A DNA stretch of 64,000 nt from Achromobacter sp. B7 (GCF_003600685.1 NZ_CP032084.1:434001-498000), one strand, 5' to 3'; positions 26,189-38,816 are shown, counted from the stretch's first letter. Translations and numbers: made by a program. Notes: generated by a model from the letters alone, not told the origin.

Positions 26189-26677
26189 ATGTCCGCCGCC
26201 CGTTTTGAATCCAAAGTCCTGTCCCGCGACGAATGCATCGCCGCCGTTGCCGCCGGCCGCCTGCCCAGGCCGCTGGTGTTCACCAACGGGGTCTTCGACA
26301 TCCTGCATCGTGGCCATGCCACGTATCTGGACCAAGCCGCGCAGTTGGGCGCGACCTTGGTGGTGGCGGTGAACACCGATGAATCGGTGCGCCGCCTGGG
26401 CAAGGGCGCCGAGCGCCCGCTGAACCGCATGGAAGACCGCGCCGCGCTGCTGGCCGCGCTGGGCTGTGTGACCGTGGTCACGTCGTTTCACGAAGACACG
26501 CCCGAAGCGCTGATCGGCCAGATCAAGCCCGACTTGATCGTCAAGGGCGGCGATTACGACATGGAAACGTTGCCGGAAACGGCCCTGGTCAAAAGCTGGG
26601 GCGGTCGCGCCGTGGCCATTCCTTTCGAATTCCAGCGGTCCACGACGGCGCTGGTGAAAAAGATCCAGGGCGGCTGA
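26189..26677 (+). CDS. rfaE2: D-glycero-beta-D-manno-heptose 1-phosphate adenylyltransferase
   Basis: A 162-residue nucleotidyltransferase that activates heptose-1-phosphate with ATP on the way to ADP-heptose for the lipopolysaccharide inner core. It has the cytidylyltransferase motif HxGH in ILHRGH (His40, His43), the VAVNTDESVRRLGKG segment and the C-terminal FQRSTTALVKKI. It corresponds to the C-terminal half of E. coli HldE; as usual in betaproteobacteria the kinase half is a separate gene, not in this window. A strong terminator follows directly. Confidence 0.93.
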   Translation: MSAARFESKVLSRDECIAAVAAGRLPRPLVFTNGVFDILHRGHATYLDQAAQLGATLVVAVNTDESVRRLGKGAERPLNRMEDRAALLAALGCVTVVTSFHEDTPEALIGQIKPDLIVKGGDYDMETLPETALVKSWGGRAVAIPFEFQRSTTALVKKIQGG

Positions 26678-26709
26678 AGCCAAGGGGCGTTGAGCCTATG
26701 CAGGGCATG

Positions 26710-26742
26710 AAAAAAGGCGGCTTGTGCAAGCCGCCTTTTTTG
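26710..26742. terminator. Bidirectional intrinsic terminator after rfaE2
   Basis: The stem GGCGGCTT (26716-26723) / AAGCCGCC (26728-26735) extends into flanking A and T runs (AAAAAA, TTTTTT), so it can stop both the plus-strand rfaE2 transcript and the convergent tolC transcript. It is followed by three copies of the heptamer GTAGCCC. Confidence 0.9.
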
Positions 26743-26809
26743 TCCGTAGCCCGTAGCCCGTAGCCCATCCCACCGCATCCAAGCCCGATCCCCAGCCCGA
26801 TCCCCCGCC

Positions 26810-28141
26810 TCAGCGCGGTTCCCGCAGCAGCCTGTTGATGGCTTCCAGATCCGTTTCCGCCAGGATGCCGCTGGTGGCCTTTAGCCGCAGCCCCGACAGC
26901 ACCGTGCTGTAGCGGGCCAGCGCCAGATCGCGCTGCGTCGCGTACAACTGCTGCTGCGCATTGAGCACGTCCAGATTGATCCGCACGCCGACTTCGTAGC
27001 CGGTGCGGTTGGCCTCGACGGCGGCGCGGCTGGATTTTTCGCCGGCTTCCAGCGCCTGGATGCGGGCCAGTCCGCTGGTGACGCCCGTGTAGTACTGGCG
27101 CGCGGCCTGGATGGCCTGGCGGCGCGCGGTTTCGAAGTCGTGACGGGCCTTTTGTTCCAGCTGCACCTTCTCGGTCACCTGGGACGACACACCGCCACCG
27201 GAATACAGCGGAATGGACAGCACCACGCCCACCGTGTTGTCGATGGGCTTGCCCGGCGCCGCGTTACGCATGATGGCGTCGCTGGCGCTGCCGCTGGTGG
27301 CGCGCAGGTTCAGGGTGGGATAGTGGCCGCTCTTGGCGATCTGGATTTCGCGGCCGGCGATGCGGGTCAGCAACTGCGCGCGCAGCACGTCCAGGCTGGA
27401 CGACTCGGCTTGCGTGCTCCAGTCGTTCACGCGGGCCGGCTGTGGCGACGGCAGTTGCACGCCGTAGGGCAGTTCGGCCAGCGCGCCGGGCGCCGTGCCG
27501 ATGATCTTGGCCAGTTCGTCGCGGCGCACGTCCAGATCGTTTTGCAGACGCAATTCCTGTGCGACCACCAGGTCGTAGCGCGCCTGCGCTTCATAGGTGT
27601 CGGTGACGGTGGAGTTGCCCAACTCGAAATTGCGCTTGGCCGACTCAAGCTGACCCGCCACGGCTGCCTTCTCGGCCTCGGTCGCGGTCAGCGCGTCTTG
27701 CGCGTACAGCACGTTGAAATAGGCGTCCGCCACGCGCAGCAGCAGGTCTTGATAGGCCTGCTGCAACTGCACTTCGACATCGGCCACAATCAGCTTGGAC
27801 TGCTCGTAGTTTTGCCACCGACCCCAATCGAACAGCGGCTGCGTCAGCGCCAGATCCCAGACGCCGCGGCCGCCGCTGTAGGCCACGCCCAGGCCGCGCG
27901 TGCTGCGGGTTTCCTGGTACGCGCCGCCGGCTTCGGCCGAAATGAGCGGCAGCAGCAGCGAGCGGGCTTGCGGTTCTTTTTCCAGCCCGGCGCGATAGTT
28001 GGCGCGGGCGGCGGCATAGGTGGGGTCATTGCCCAGGGCGGCTTGCCAGACCTGGATCAGGTTCTGCGCAAATGCGGGCAACGGGCCGACGCTTGCGGCG
28101 GCGGTAAAAACCAGTAAAGCCGTAAGCAATCGGACGCGCAT
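26810..28141 (-). CDS. tolC: TolC-family outer membrane channel protein
   Basis: A 443-residue outer-membrane efflux protein. The Sec signal peptide covers residues 1-26 (PAFA-Q), followed by the TolC-type start LIQVWQAALGNDPTYAAARANY. The two tandem OEP repeats are visible, with alternating long alpha-helical stretches and the short strand segments. It would form the trimeric channel-tunnel for type I secretion and drug efflux with partners encoded elsewhere. The ATG at 28141 is chosen for the signal peptide. The isoaspartate methyltransferase gene lies just upstream on the same strand (79 bp). Confidence 0.92.
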   Translation of the reverse strand: MRVRLLTALLVFTAAASVGPLPAFAQNLIQVWQAALGNDPTYAAARANYRAGLEKEPQARSLLLPLISAEAGGAYQETRSTRGLGVAYSGGRGVWDLALTQPLFDWGRWQNYEQSKLIVADVEVQLQQAYQDLLLRVADAYFNVLYAQDALTATEAEKAAVAGQLESAKRNFELGNSTVTDTYEAQARYDLVVAQELRLQNDLDVRRDELAKIIGTAPGALAELPYGVQLPSPQPARVNDWSTQAESSSLDVLRAQLLTRIAGREIQIAKSGHYPTLNLRATSGSASDAIMRNAAPGKPIDNTVGVVLSIPLYSGGGVSSQVTEKVQLEQKARHDFETARRQAIQAARQYYTGVTSGLARIQALEAGEKSSRAAVEANRTGYEVGVRINLDVLNAQQQLYATQRDLALARYSTVLSGLRLKATSGILAETDLEAINRLLREPR

Positions 28142-28220
28142 GATTTTCAACGATACGCCGGGCCGCCCCAGGGTGCCCAGGCCCCGATGCGGGGCTGGCA
28201 CGGGGCGGCGGGGATAGGGT

Positions 28221-28901
28221 TTAGAACTTGAACTGGGATACCGCGACGCCGCGCAGCGGCTTGATCACGGTTTCAAACAGGTTCACCGTTTCAAAGCTGG
28301 CGGCGGTGGTGCGGGTGATGCGACAGGCCGTCATGACGGGGGCTTGGCCCACGATCACGACCAGACGGCCGCCCACGCGCAACTGGTACTTGAGCGCGTC
28401 CGGCACGACGGGCACCGAACCCGTGACCAGGATGGCGTCGTATTCGGTCGAGCCCCAGCCGTTGCGGGCGTCGCCGGTTTCGACCTTGACGTTGGTGACG
28501 TTGTTCATTTGCAGGTTCTGCTGCGCGAACGTCACCAGGCGGCTGTCGATTTCAACCGAGGTCACCTGTTGGGCCAGATAGCCCAGCAGCGCGGCCTGGT
28601 AGCCCGAACCGGTGCCGATTTCCAGCACGCAGTCGGATTTGGTCAATTGCAGGTCTTGCGCCAGACGCGCTTCGACCTTGGGGGCGAGCATGGTCTGGCG
28701 GGTGTTGACCGCATTGATTTCAAGCGGGAGTTCCAGGTCGGAAAACGCCAAGGCGCGCAGGGCCGGCGGAACGAATTGTTCGCGGCGCACATCGAACAGC
28801 GCTTGCAGCACGTTGGCGTCCAGGACGTCCCACGGGCGGATCTGCTGTTCCACCATATTGAAGCGGGCTTGTTCTACGTCGGGCAGGGTCGAAGCGTTCA
28901 T
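28221..28901 (-). CDS. Protein-L-isoaspartate O-methyltransferase family protein
   Basis: A 226-residue SAM-dependent methyltransferase of the PCMT fold. Motif I is LEIGTGSGYQAALL (about 94-107), and the N-terminal MVEQQIRPWDVLD and EQFVPPALR segments are of the kind seen in PCMT relatives. True Pcm repairs isoaspartyl residues in aged proteins, but this TolC-linked version diverges from classical Pcm in its active-site loop and could have another substrate. It is transcribed toward tolC, an arrangement I recall from other Burkholderiales. Confidence 0.82.
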   Translation of the reverse strand: MNASTLPDVEQARFNMVEQQIRPWDVLDANVLQALFDVRREQFVPPALRALAFSDLELPLEINAVNTRQTMLAPKVEARLAQDLQLTKSDCVLEIGTGSGYQAALLGYLAQQVTSVEIDSRLVTFAQQNLQMNNVTNVKVETGDARNGWGSTEYDAILVTGSVPVVPDALKYQLRVGGRLVVIVGQAPVMTACRITRTTAASFETVNLFETVIKPLRGVAVSQFKF

Positions 28902-29081
28902 GACGGTCAGGAAAAAACAGAGGAATCAGGCGGCCATTGTACCGATTCGTAGCGTCCTGTGACGGCGCTCGGGCCAAGCAGGCGTTTCAGCCCGGGTGAC
29001 GATGCCTGAAACGACCGCGGCGCTTCGAAAAGCGCCGCGATAATCCGCAACCCCTGCTTGCATGGCGGGGCGCCGGGCCTG

Positions 29082-29924
29082 CTACCACCAGGCGTGAAAG
29101 TGGTGGACCGGCCCGTGGCCCGATCCTACCGACAGCCGTTCGGCGTGGCGGATCGCTTCGGTCAGGTAGGCCTTGGCGCGGCGCGCGGCCTCTGGTGCGT
29201 CCCCGATTTGGGGCAGCAAGGCCGCCAGCGCGGCCGACAAGGTGCAGCCGGTGCCGTGGGTGTTGGCCGTTTCGATGCGGTGGCCGGGCAGTTCGATCAT
29301 GCGGTCGCCGTCGTGCAGGAGGTCGATGGTTTCGTTGCCGGGCAGATGGCCGCCCTTGACCAGCACCCAGCGTTCGCCCGAGTGCGCCAGCTTGTTGCGC
29401 AGGCGTTCGGCCACGCGCCGCATTTCCTTGACGGTTTCCACTGGCCGCTCTTCCAGCAGCACGCCGGCTTCGGGCAGGTTGGGCGTCAGCATCGTGCACT
29501 GCGGCAGCAGCGCCTCGCGCATGGCGCCCACGGCATCGTTCTCCAGCAGCAGGTCGCCGCTTTTTGCCACCATGACCGGGTCCAGCACCACGTGCGCCGG
29601 GGTCCACTTGGCCAGCTTTTCGGCCACCATTTCAATCACCGGGTACTGGCCCAGCATGCCGATCTTGACGGCGTCGATGCGCACGTCGGTGAACAGCGTG
29701 TCGATCTGCAAGCCCACGAAGGCGGGCGGCACGGCCGAGATGCCGGTGACGCCCTGGGTGTTCTGCGCGGTCAGCGCCGCGATGACGGCGCAACCGTACG
29801 CGCCCAGCGCGCTCATGGCCTTGACGTCGGCCAGGATGCCGGCGCCGCCGGAGGGGTCGACGCCCGCGATGGTCAACGCGTTGGGAATGGGACGGGCGTT
29901 GCCGTCCTGTTGGCGCGAGCTCAT
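29082..29924 (-). CDS. thiD: Hydroxymethylpyrimidine/phosphomethylpyrimidine kinase ThiD
   Basis: Phosphorylates HMP and HMP-phosphate for thiamine synthesis. The 280-residue ribokinase-like protein has the substrate loop [17 protein letters not shown] (20-36), [12 protein letters not shown], and the anion-hole/catalytic motif [15 protein letters not shown] near the C-terminus. The ATG at 29924 overlaps the thiG stop in an ATGA, showing translational coupling; the frame continues far upstream but inside thiG, so that extension is a shadow. Confidence 0.94.
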   Translation of the reverse strand: MSSRQQDGNARPIPNALTIAGVDPSGGAGILADVKAMSALGAYGCAVIAALTAQNTQGVTGISAVPPAFVGLQIDTLFTDVRIDAVKIGMLGQYPVIEMVAEKLAKWTPAHVVLDPVMVAKSGDLLLENDAVGAMREALLPQCTMLTPNLPEAGVLLEERPVETVKEMRRVAERLRNKLAHSGERWVLVKGGHLPGNETIDLLHDGDRMIELPGHRIETANTHGTGCTLSAALAALLPQIGDAPEAARRAKAYLTEAIRHAERLSVGSGHGPVHHFHAWW

Positions 29925-30730
29925 TTCTGCGCGCCCGGGCCGCCGGTGATCAGCCCTTCGGTGGGCGAGCTGGGCGCGCCGCTGTACAGCTTCTTGGGCA
30001 TGCGGCCGGCCAGGAAGGCCTCGCGGCCGGCTTCCACGCCCTTCTTCATGGCGCTGGCCATCAGGATCGGGTCTTGCGCGGCGGCGATGGCGGTGTTCAT
30101 CAGCACGGCGTCGCAGCCCAGTTCCATGGCGATGGCGGCATCGGACGCAGTGCCCACGCCGGCGTCCACCACGACCGGCACGCGGGCCTGGTCGATGATC
30201 AGGCGCAGGTTCCAGGGGTTCAGGATGCCCATGCCCGAGCCGATCAGGGACGCCAACGGCATCACCGCCACGGCGCCCATGTCTTCCAGCATGCGGCACT
30301 GGATGGGGTCGTCGGTGCAATAGACCATGACCTTGAAGCCGTCGTCGACCAGGGTCTTGGTGGCCTTCAGGGTTTCCGGCATGTTGGGGAACAGCGTGTG
30401 CGGGTCGCCCAGCACTTCCAGCTTGACCAGGTCATGGCCGTCCAGCAGCTCGCGCGCCAGGCGCAGCGTGCGCACGGCGTCGTCGGCGCTGTAGCAGCCG
30501 GCCGTGTTGGGCAGCAGCGTGAATTTCGACGGCGGGACGTAGTCCAGCAGGTTCGGTTCACCGGCGTTCTGGCCGATGTTGGTGCGGCGGATGGCAACGG
30601 TGACGATTTCCGTGCCGCTGGCATCCAGCGCCGCGCGGGTCTGTTCGAAGTCTTTGTACTTGCCGGTGCCGACAAGCAGGCGCGACGAATAGGCGCGCCC
30701 GGCGATGGTGAGAGTGTCTTGTGTGGTCAT
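29921..30730 (-). CDS. thiG: Thiazole synthase ThiG
   Basis: Forms the thiazole phosphate ring from deoxyxylulose-5-phosphate, dehydroglycine and ThiS-thiocarboxylate. The 269-residue TIM-barrel protein has the Schiff-base Lys in LVKLEVLGD, the phosphate-binding [15 protein letters not shown] and [10 protein letters not shown] segments, and the C-terminal GLITG tail. Start is set at the ATG at 30730. No thiS lies upstream, where one is often found, so the sulfur carrier must be elsewhere. thiD follows with an ATGA overlap. I see no TPP riboswitch in the 257 bp upstream. Confidence 0.95.
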   Translation of the reverse strand: MTTQDTLTIAGRAYSSRLLVGTGKYKDFEQTRAALDASGTEIVTVAIRRTNIGQNAGEPNLLDYVPPSKFTLLPNTAGCYSADDAVRTLRLARELLDGHDLVKLEVLGDPHTLFPNMPETLKATKTLVDDGFKVMVYCTDDPIQCRMLEDMGAVAVMPLASLIGSGMGILNPWNLRLIIDQARVPVVVDAGVGTASDAAIAMELGCDAVLMNTAIAAAQDPILMASAMKKGVEAGREAFLAGRMPKKLYSGAPSSPTEGLITGGPGAQK

Positions 30731-30877
30731 GGCGGTGTTTCAAAGGGCGGGTGCGCGCAGCGATACCCGCGGGAGGCTGACTGAAAGGCTTTCGCGAATG
30801 ATAAAGCACGATGTCGCGCCGCATGCGGAAGTCCCTGGGAAGCCGCGTTCCGTTTTTCAAGGATTGCGGCAATTGCC

Positions 30878-30992
30878 AAGAACGGATCAGCAAGAAGGGA
30901 TTGCCAAGAAGGGATCGCCAAGAAGGGATCAGCAAGAAAGGATCAGCAAAGAACGGATCAGCAAGGAACGGATCAGCAAAGAACGGATCAGC
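30878..30992. repeat. Array of eight 14-16-bp tandem repeats between btuF-like gene and thiG
   Basis: Eight imperfect units with consensus AAGAACGGATCAGC run head to tail (30878-30891, 30892-30905, 30906-30919, 30920-30933, 30934-30948, 30949-30962, 30963-30978, 30979-30992). The last unit enters the stop region of the btuF-like gene. Unequal unit lengths (14, 15, 16) argue against a coding role. It forms most of the leader between btuF and thiG on the minus strand. Without spacers it is not a CRISPR. Confidence 0.85.
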
Positions 30993-32046
30993 GCAGCCGG
31001 TCCAGATCGGCGCAGATGGCCTCGGCCGCGTCGATCAGGCGCGGGCCCGGCCGATACAGCGCGTCGGCATCCACGCCGTACACATGCCCCAGGCGGGCGG
31101 CGGGTAGCCCCAGCGCCTGCCACGCGGCCAGGTTGCGGGCGGTGTCTTCAGGCCGGCTCACGCCTGCCAGCACGGCCTCGGGCCGCGCGGCCAGCACGCC
31201 TTCCAGGCTGACCTGCGGGGCCACGACGGGCGCCTGGCCAAAGACGTTGACGCCGCCGCAGATGCGCAGCGCGTCGCTGACGATGCTGCTGTCGTTCAAG
31301 GTGTAGATCGGGTCCAGCCCGGCCTGGACGAAGACGCGCACCGGGCGGCGTCCAGCGTAGCGCGCGGTCAGGGCGGCCAGGCGCGCGCGCAGTTGCGCGG
31401 CGGCCGGTCCGGCTTGCGCCTGGGTGCCGAACAACACGCCCATGCGTTCCACGGCGTCGGGAATGGCGGCCAGCGTCAAGGGGTCGCTGTAGAACACCGG
31501 CACGCCCAGCTTGTCCAGGACGCGCACGACAGGTTGCGCGGCGCTGGGTTGCCAGGCGATCAGCAGGTCGGGGCGGACGGCGGCCACGCGCTCGGCGTCG
31601 GGCTGCGTGCCGTCGCCGATCACGGGCACCTGGCGCGCGGCCGGGGGGTAGTCGCTGCCGCGGATGGTGGCGGCCAGATAGTCGCCCGCGCCGGCCGCGA
31701 ATACCAGTTCGGTCGCATGCGGCGCCAGCGTGATGGCGCGGCGCGCGGGCGCGGCCAGCGCCACGGCGCGGCCCTTGTCGTCCTGCGTGTGGATGGCGGT
31801 GCCGGCGGGCGTTGCGGCCGGGGTAGCGGCCGGGGTACTGGCCAAGGGTGCGGACGACGTTGCGGCCGAGAGTACGGCCGACGTTGCGGCCGAGGATGCG
31901 GCGGAGGATGCGGCGGAGGATGCGACCGACGTTGCGGCCATGGTCGTCGCCGAAGCCAGCAGGGCGCCCTGGGCCAGCATAAGGCCCAGGGACCGCTTCA
32001 GGGACCGCCCCGGGCAGGGGCGGGTCAATGCGCGTGCGAACGTCAT
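30988..32046 (-). CDS. btuF: Cobalamin-type ABC transporter substrate-binding protein (BtuF-like)
   Basis: Periplasmic binding protein of 352 residues in the helical-backbone cluster that binds B12, haem or siderophores. The N-terminal signal is followed by a long Ala/Ser/Thr-rich low-complexity spacer (about 40-82, encoded by degenerate GCGGCCGACGTT-like DNA repeats), then the family core: ITLAPHATELVFAAGAGDYLA, YPPAARQVPVIGDGTQPDAERV and LVRV-type helices. It follows the TonB receptor by 52 bp under a cobalamin riboswitch, which supports B12 as ligand. No btuC or btuD adjoins it. The spacer is unusual for this family. Confidence 0.85.
   Translation of the reverse strand: MTFARALTRPCPGRSLKRSLGLMLAQGALLASATTMAATSVASSAASSAASSAATSAVLSAATSSAPLASTPAATPAATPAGTAIHTQDDKGRAVALAAPARRAITLAPHATELVFAAGAGDYLAATIRGSDYPPAARQVPVIGDGTQPDAERVAAVRPDLLIAWQPSAAQPVVRVLDKLGVPVFYSDPLTLAAIPDAVERMGVLFGTQAQAGPAAAQLRARLAALTARYAGRRPVRVFVQAGLDPIYTLNDSSIVSDALRICGGVNVFGQAPVVAPQVSLEGVLAARPEAVLAGVSRPEDTARNLAAWQALGLPAARLGHVYGVDADALYRPGPRLIDAAEAICADLDRLR
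31800..31935. repeat. Degenerate Ala/Ser-coding repeats in the btuF-like gene
   Basis: Short GC-rich units of 12-15 bp (variants of GCGGCCGAGGATGCG and GCGGCCGGGGTA on the plus strand) encode repeated SSAAS and TPAA motifs in the linker after the signal peptide. Unit boundaries are approximate because the copies are imperfect. Confidence 0.65.
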
Positions 32047-32098
32047 GCAAGAGCCGATAAGGTCAGCGAAGAACGCCGACTATATCGGATGTCCGCCA

Positions 32099-34138
32099 TC
32101 AATAGCGCAGCGTGAGCGAGGCGTAGAAATTGCGGCCCGGCGCCGGGTACAGGTTGTAGTTGGCAACCGGCCCCAGCATTTCGAACGACGCATTGCCGCC
32201 GCGTATGCCGTAGGTGGCGTACTGGCGATCAAAGATGTTGTTCACGCCGATGGCGCCTTCGACGTTGCGCGTGAACTTGTACGCGACCTTCGTGTTGAAC
32301 AGCACGTAGGCATCCAGTTCCTTGTCGAATTGGTTGGCCTGGTCGTTGTCCATGCGCGATTTGCCCACATACTGCGCCGACACGTTCCACAGGAACGCAT
32401 CGGTGGGGCGCCACGTCACGCCCGCATTGGCCAGCCACTTGGGCGCCAGCGGCACGGTCTTGCCGGCCAGGTCCACGCCCGCGTAGTTGCCCGAGCGGAA
32501 CTGCGCTTCCATCCAGGTCAGGTTGGCATCCAGCGTGACGCTACTGGACACGGCGGTACGGCCTTCCAGTTCGATGCCTTGGCGGCGGGTCGGGTCCAGG
32601 TTGGTGTTGGCGCCGGTGCCCGGGCCCCACATGCCGTCGGCCAGCGGGTTGTACTGGATTTCGTTGGTCAGGTCATAGCGGAAGTACGACAGGCGGGCGC
32701 TGCTGGCGGCGCCTTGCCACGTCACGCCGATTTCCTTGTCGGTGGACGTTTGCGCGGCCAGCGGGCTTTGCACCGACTGCAGTTCGTCGGCGTTGGGCAG
32801 GCGGAAGCTGCGGCCGACCTTGCCGTACAGGCCGAAGCCGGCGGACAGGTCCTGGCGCACGCCCAGCTGCCAGGCGGTCAGGTGGTTGCTGCGATCCGAC
32901 GGGGTGCCCGAACCGCTGAGCACTTCCAGGTCGTCCGACGCGTACTGACGGCGCACGCCGGCCGTGACCGTGGTGCTGTCGGTGGCGCGGAACAGGCCTT
33001 CGGCGAACAGGCCGTACTGGTGCTGGCGCGACTGCCACTTGGACGGTTCGAAGTCGTAGTAGGCGTTCTGGTTGGCGGTGGTCTTGGATTCTTGCGCGTC
33101 GGCGCCGAACACCAGGCTGTGGCCGCCGTTGATCGGCAGGCGATAGCGCACGCTGGCGATGTTCTCTTCCAGCTTCTGGTCGCGCAGCGTGTCGCCAAAG
33201 CCGTCATACGTCAGGCCGTTCAGCTTCTTTTCGCGGGTGGACAGGTCGGCGTACAAGGTGCCCACGCCAATGGCCTGCTCGACTTGCAGGCCGAAGGTGG
33301 TGGACGTGGTCTTGACGAAGTCCACATCGTTCTTCGCGCCGCGCGGGTCGTCCTGGAATTCGTTCACGCCGGTCGACGGGCTGATCAGGCGCGGGCCGGG
33401 CAACTCCAGCTTTTGCGTGGTGGTGCGGCCGTACAGCCGGATCGAGCCGTTGTCGTGGCGCAGCGTGATGCCGCCGCCGCCACCTTCGCGGCGCTCGCCG
33501 CTGTGGTCGCGGTAGCCGTCGGTGTGCAGCGATTGCAGGTAGGCGTCAACGCCCACCTTCTGGTTGTTCATGGCGACGGCCGCGTCGTACTGGCGCAGGC
33601 CATAGCTGCCGAACGTGGCGGTGGCGCGGGCGGTGACCGGTTCTTTCGAGAAATCGGACCGGGTAATGATGTTGATCACGCCGCCGGTCGTGCCGCCGCC
33701 GTATTGCACCGAACCGCTGCCGCGCACGATTTCAATGCGGTCCACCTGGTCCAGCGGCACCACGCCCAGGCTGGGGGCCGACAGGTCGTTGGTGTTCTGC
33801 TTGACGCCGTCGATCATGATCAGCGTGTTGCTGGCGCCTGTGATGCCGAAGCCGCGCAGGTCGACAATCGCGTTGTCGCTGGAGCTGCTGGTGTTGATCA
33901 GGTTGACGCCGGCCTGCGTCGACAGCAGGTCCTGCATGGTGCGCGCGCTGCTGGCGGCGATGTCCTGGGCGGTGATCACCGAAATCGATATTGGCAGCGT
34001 GCGGCCGTCGGTCGGCACGCGCTGGGCGGTCACGATGACCGGGTCGAGTTCGGAGGGGGCAGCTTGCTGGGCGGCGGCGATGGCCGGAGCGGAACAGAGC
34101 AGGGCGCCGGCGTAACGCCGGATAGAGCGGGCTTTCAT
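32099..34138 (-). CDS. btuB: TonB-dependent outer membrane receptor, BtuB-type
   Basis: Outer-membrane TonB-dependent transporter of 679 residues, probably for vitamin B12. It has a signal peptide (about 1-23, IAAA-Q), a TonB-box-like DPVIVTAQR, the plug domain with VDLRGFGITGASNTLIMIDGV and the RIEIVRGSGSVQYGGGTTGGVINII signature, then a 22-strand-type barrel closing with a C-terminal ASLTLRY (terminal aromatic). A cobalamin riboswitch about 110 nt upstream identifies B12 as the likely substrate. GAGG lies 8 nt before the ATG. The btuF-like gene follows on the same transcript. Confidence 0.9.
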   Translation of the reverse strand: MKARSIRRYAGALLCSAPAIAAAQQAAPSELDPVIVTAQRVPTDGRTLPISISVITAQDIAASSARTMQDLLSTQAGVNLINTSSSSDNAIVDLRGFGITGASNTLIMIDGVKQNTNDLSAPSLGVVPLDQVDRIEIVRGSGSVQYGGGTTGGVINIITRSDFSKEPVTARATATFGSYGLRQYDAAVAMNNQKVGVDAYLQSLHTDGYRDHSGERREGGGGGITLRHDNGSIRLYGRTTTQKLELPGPRLISPSTGVNEFQDDPRGAKNDVDFVKTTSTTFGLQVEQAIGVGTLYADLSTREKKLNGLTYDGFGDTLRDQKLEENIASVRYRLPINGGHSLVFGADAQESKTTANQNAYYDFEPSKWQSRQHQYGLFAEGLFRATDSTTVTAGVRRQYASDDLEVLSGSGTPSDRSNHLTAWQLGVRQDLSAGFGLYGKVGRSFRLPNADELQSVQSPLAAQTSTDKEIGVTWQGAASSARLSYFRYDLTNEIQYNPLADGMWGPGTGANTNLDPTRRQGIELEGRTAVSSSVTLDANLTWMEAQFRSGNYAGVDLAGKTVPLAPKWLANAGVTWRPTDAFLWNVSAQYVGKSRMDNDQANQFDKELDAYVLFNTKVAYKFTRNVEGAIGVNNIFDRQYATYGIRGGNASFEMLGPVANYNLYPAPGRNFYASLTLRY

Positions 34139-34244
34139 CTACATAACCTCGATGCGACCCGCGACCCCGCAGGCCAATCACGATGGAAGGACGTCCGCGC
34201 GCCACGGCGCACCAGGCTGGCCTGGCGGCGGCGACGGACTTCCT

Positions 34245-34465
34245 GACGAGCGAACTGGCCGGTATCGGGCTGCCATGGGCTTGAAAAGCGCATGGGGACC
34301 GTTGCGGGGGCAGCACAGGCTGGACGCGGGGCTTGCCGGCTGCCTGCTGGGGGGCAAGGCGGCGCGGCGGCCCGGGCGGGCATCTTCCTGTTTCCCGTTT
34401 ACCTTTCGCACGCGGACAGGCAAGTGTTGTGTTCTTGCCAGCCTGATGCGCCGAAAGCACCGGTT
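34245..34465 (-). ncRNA. Cobalamin (B12) riboswitch
   Basis: On the minus strand the leader of btuB contains the signature elements of the adenosylcobalamin riboswitch in order: 5' GGTGC near 34461, the ACGGGAAAC core (34390-34399), the highly conserved GCTGCCCCCGCAACGGT (34314-34298), and the B12 box AGCCCGATACCGGCCAG (about 34271-34255). Cobalamin binding should shut off expression of the B12 uptake genes. About 110 nt remain before the btuB ATG, enough for an expression platform that I could not define. It is oriented away from metH. Confidence 0.9.
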
Positions 34466-34596
34466 CGGGGCCGAAACTGTATCACCCGAGGGCGCGAGAG
34501 ACCCCGTTTTGTTACGATCAGGGCTTGTTTTTTCGGCGTTTTTCGCTTTTTAGCCACATCCGCGCCGCTGTTGGCCAACTTTATCTGGACCTGCCC

Positions 34597-38370
<3,774 letters not shown>

Positions 38371-38816
38371 TCCCCGCAGGCGCGCCAGGTCGCGCCTGAG
38401 TTCCTTTCCAGTCTGTTATAGGCGGGCCGGCCCGCCGTGCTTTGGTTCGCGGGAAGAGGCCCAAAAGATATCTGAGCCCTCTCGGACTGGTATCGGACTG
38501 GTATCGGAGTGGTATAGGACTGGTATAGGAATAATCAGAATATATATGTCTACGTATGTATTCCAGTTAATAAGCAGAAGCCGCAAGTAACATCGCCTTC
38601 AAGCTTGAATGTCTATTTAAATTCAACGCTTTACGTTCATGTGCGGTCGATGGTGGTATCTGCTGGCGTCGAATCACAGTTGCAACATCAATAATAAAAA
38701 CGCCGGCTTGTCCGAGTACGTAAGGCTTTACTTTCAATTTCTCTGTAGTAATCGGATGCTGTGCCGTTATCGGTCGTCGTGTCATTTCCTGTGCTTTTCA
38801 ATGCTAGGAGAACGAG
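38371..38816. other. AT-rich intergenic region before the cyanase gene
   Basis: A 446-bp stretch without a supported gene. It starts with a weak metH terminator (perfect 8-bp stem 38377-38384 / 38391-38398, poor U-tract). Four 11-bp direct repeats (38484-38527) follow, and then about 290 bp that are visibly richer in A and T than the rest of the window, ending in the AGGAG ribosome site of the cyanase gene. A 72-codon open frame on the minus strand (38567-38785) has no recognisable product and is not annotated. Confidence 0.7.
38484..38527. repeat. Four 11-bp direct repeats with TGGTAT core
   Basis: Units GGACTGGTATC, GGACTGGTATC, GGAGTGGTATA and GGACTGGTATA follow each other without gaps. 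The period of 11 bp puts every TGGTAT on the same face of the helix, as in cooperative operator arrays. They lie about 290-330 bp upstream of the cyanase start. Confidence 0.85.

Noticed and set aside
28987..29607. 206-codon open frame on the minus strand
   Set aside because: It is an Arg/Ala/Gly-rich shadow of thiD in another frame, as are many long frames across this high-GC window.
30731..30990. TPP riboswitch or thiS gene upstream of thiG
   Set aside because: Neither the CTGAGA-type THI-box core nor an open frame with a C-terminal Gly-Gly is present; the space is filled by the repeat array.
30878..30992. CRISPR array
   Set aside because: Units are contiguous without unique spacers, only 14-16 bp long, and there are no cas genes.
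34466..34596. SAH or SAM riboswitch in front of metH
   Set aside because: The segment has a CCGAGGGCGCGAG stretch reminiscent of the SAH element, but the conserved GAGGAGCGCTGC core and the matching 3' half are missing.
38567..38785. 72-codon open frame on the minus strand upstream of the cyanase gene, possible LuxR-HTH remnant
   Set aside because: The end (KALNLNRHSSLKAM) is faintly HTH-like, but spacing is wrong, there is no ribosome site, and it crosses the likely promoter region.
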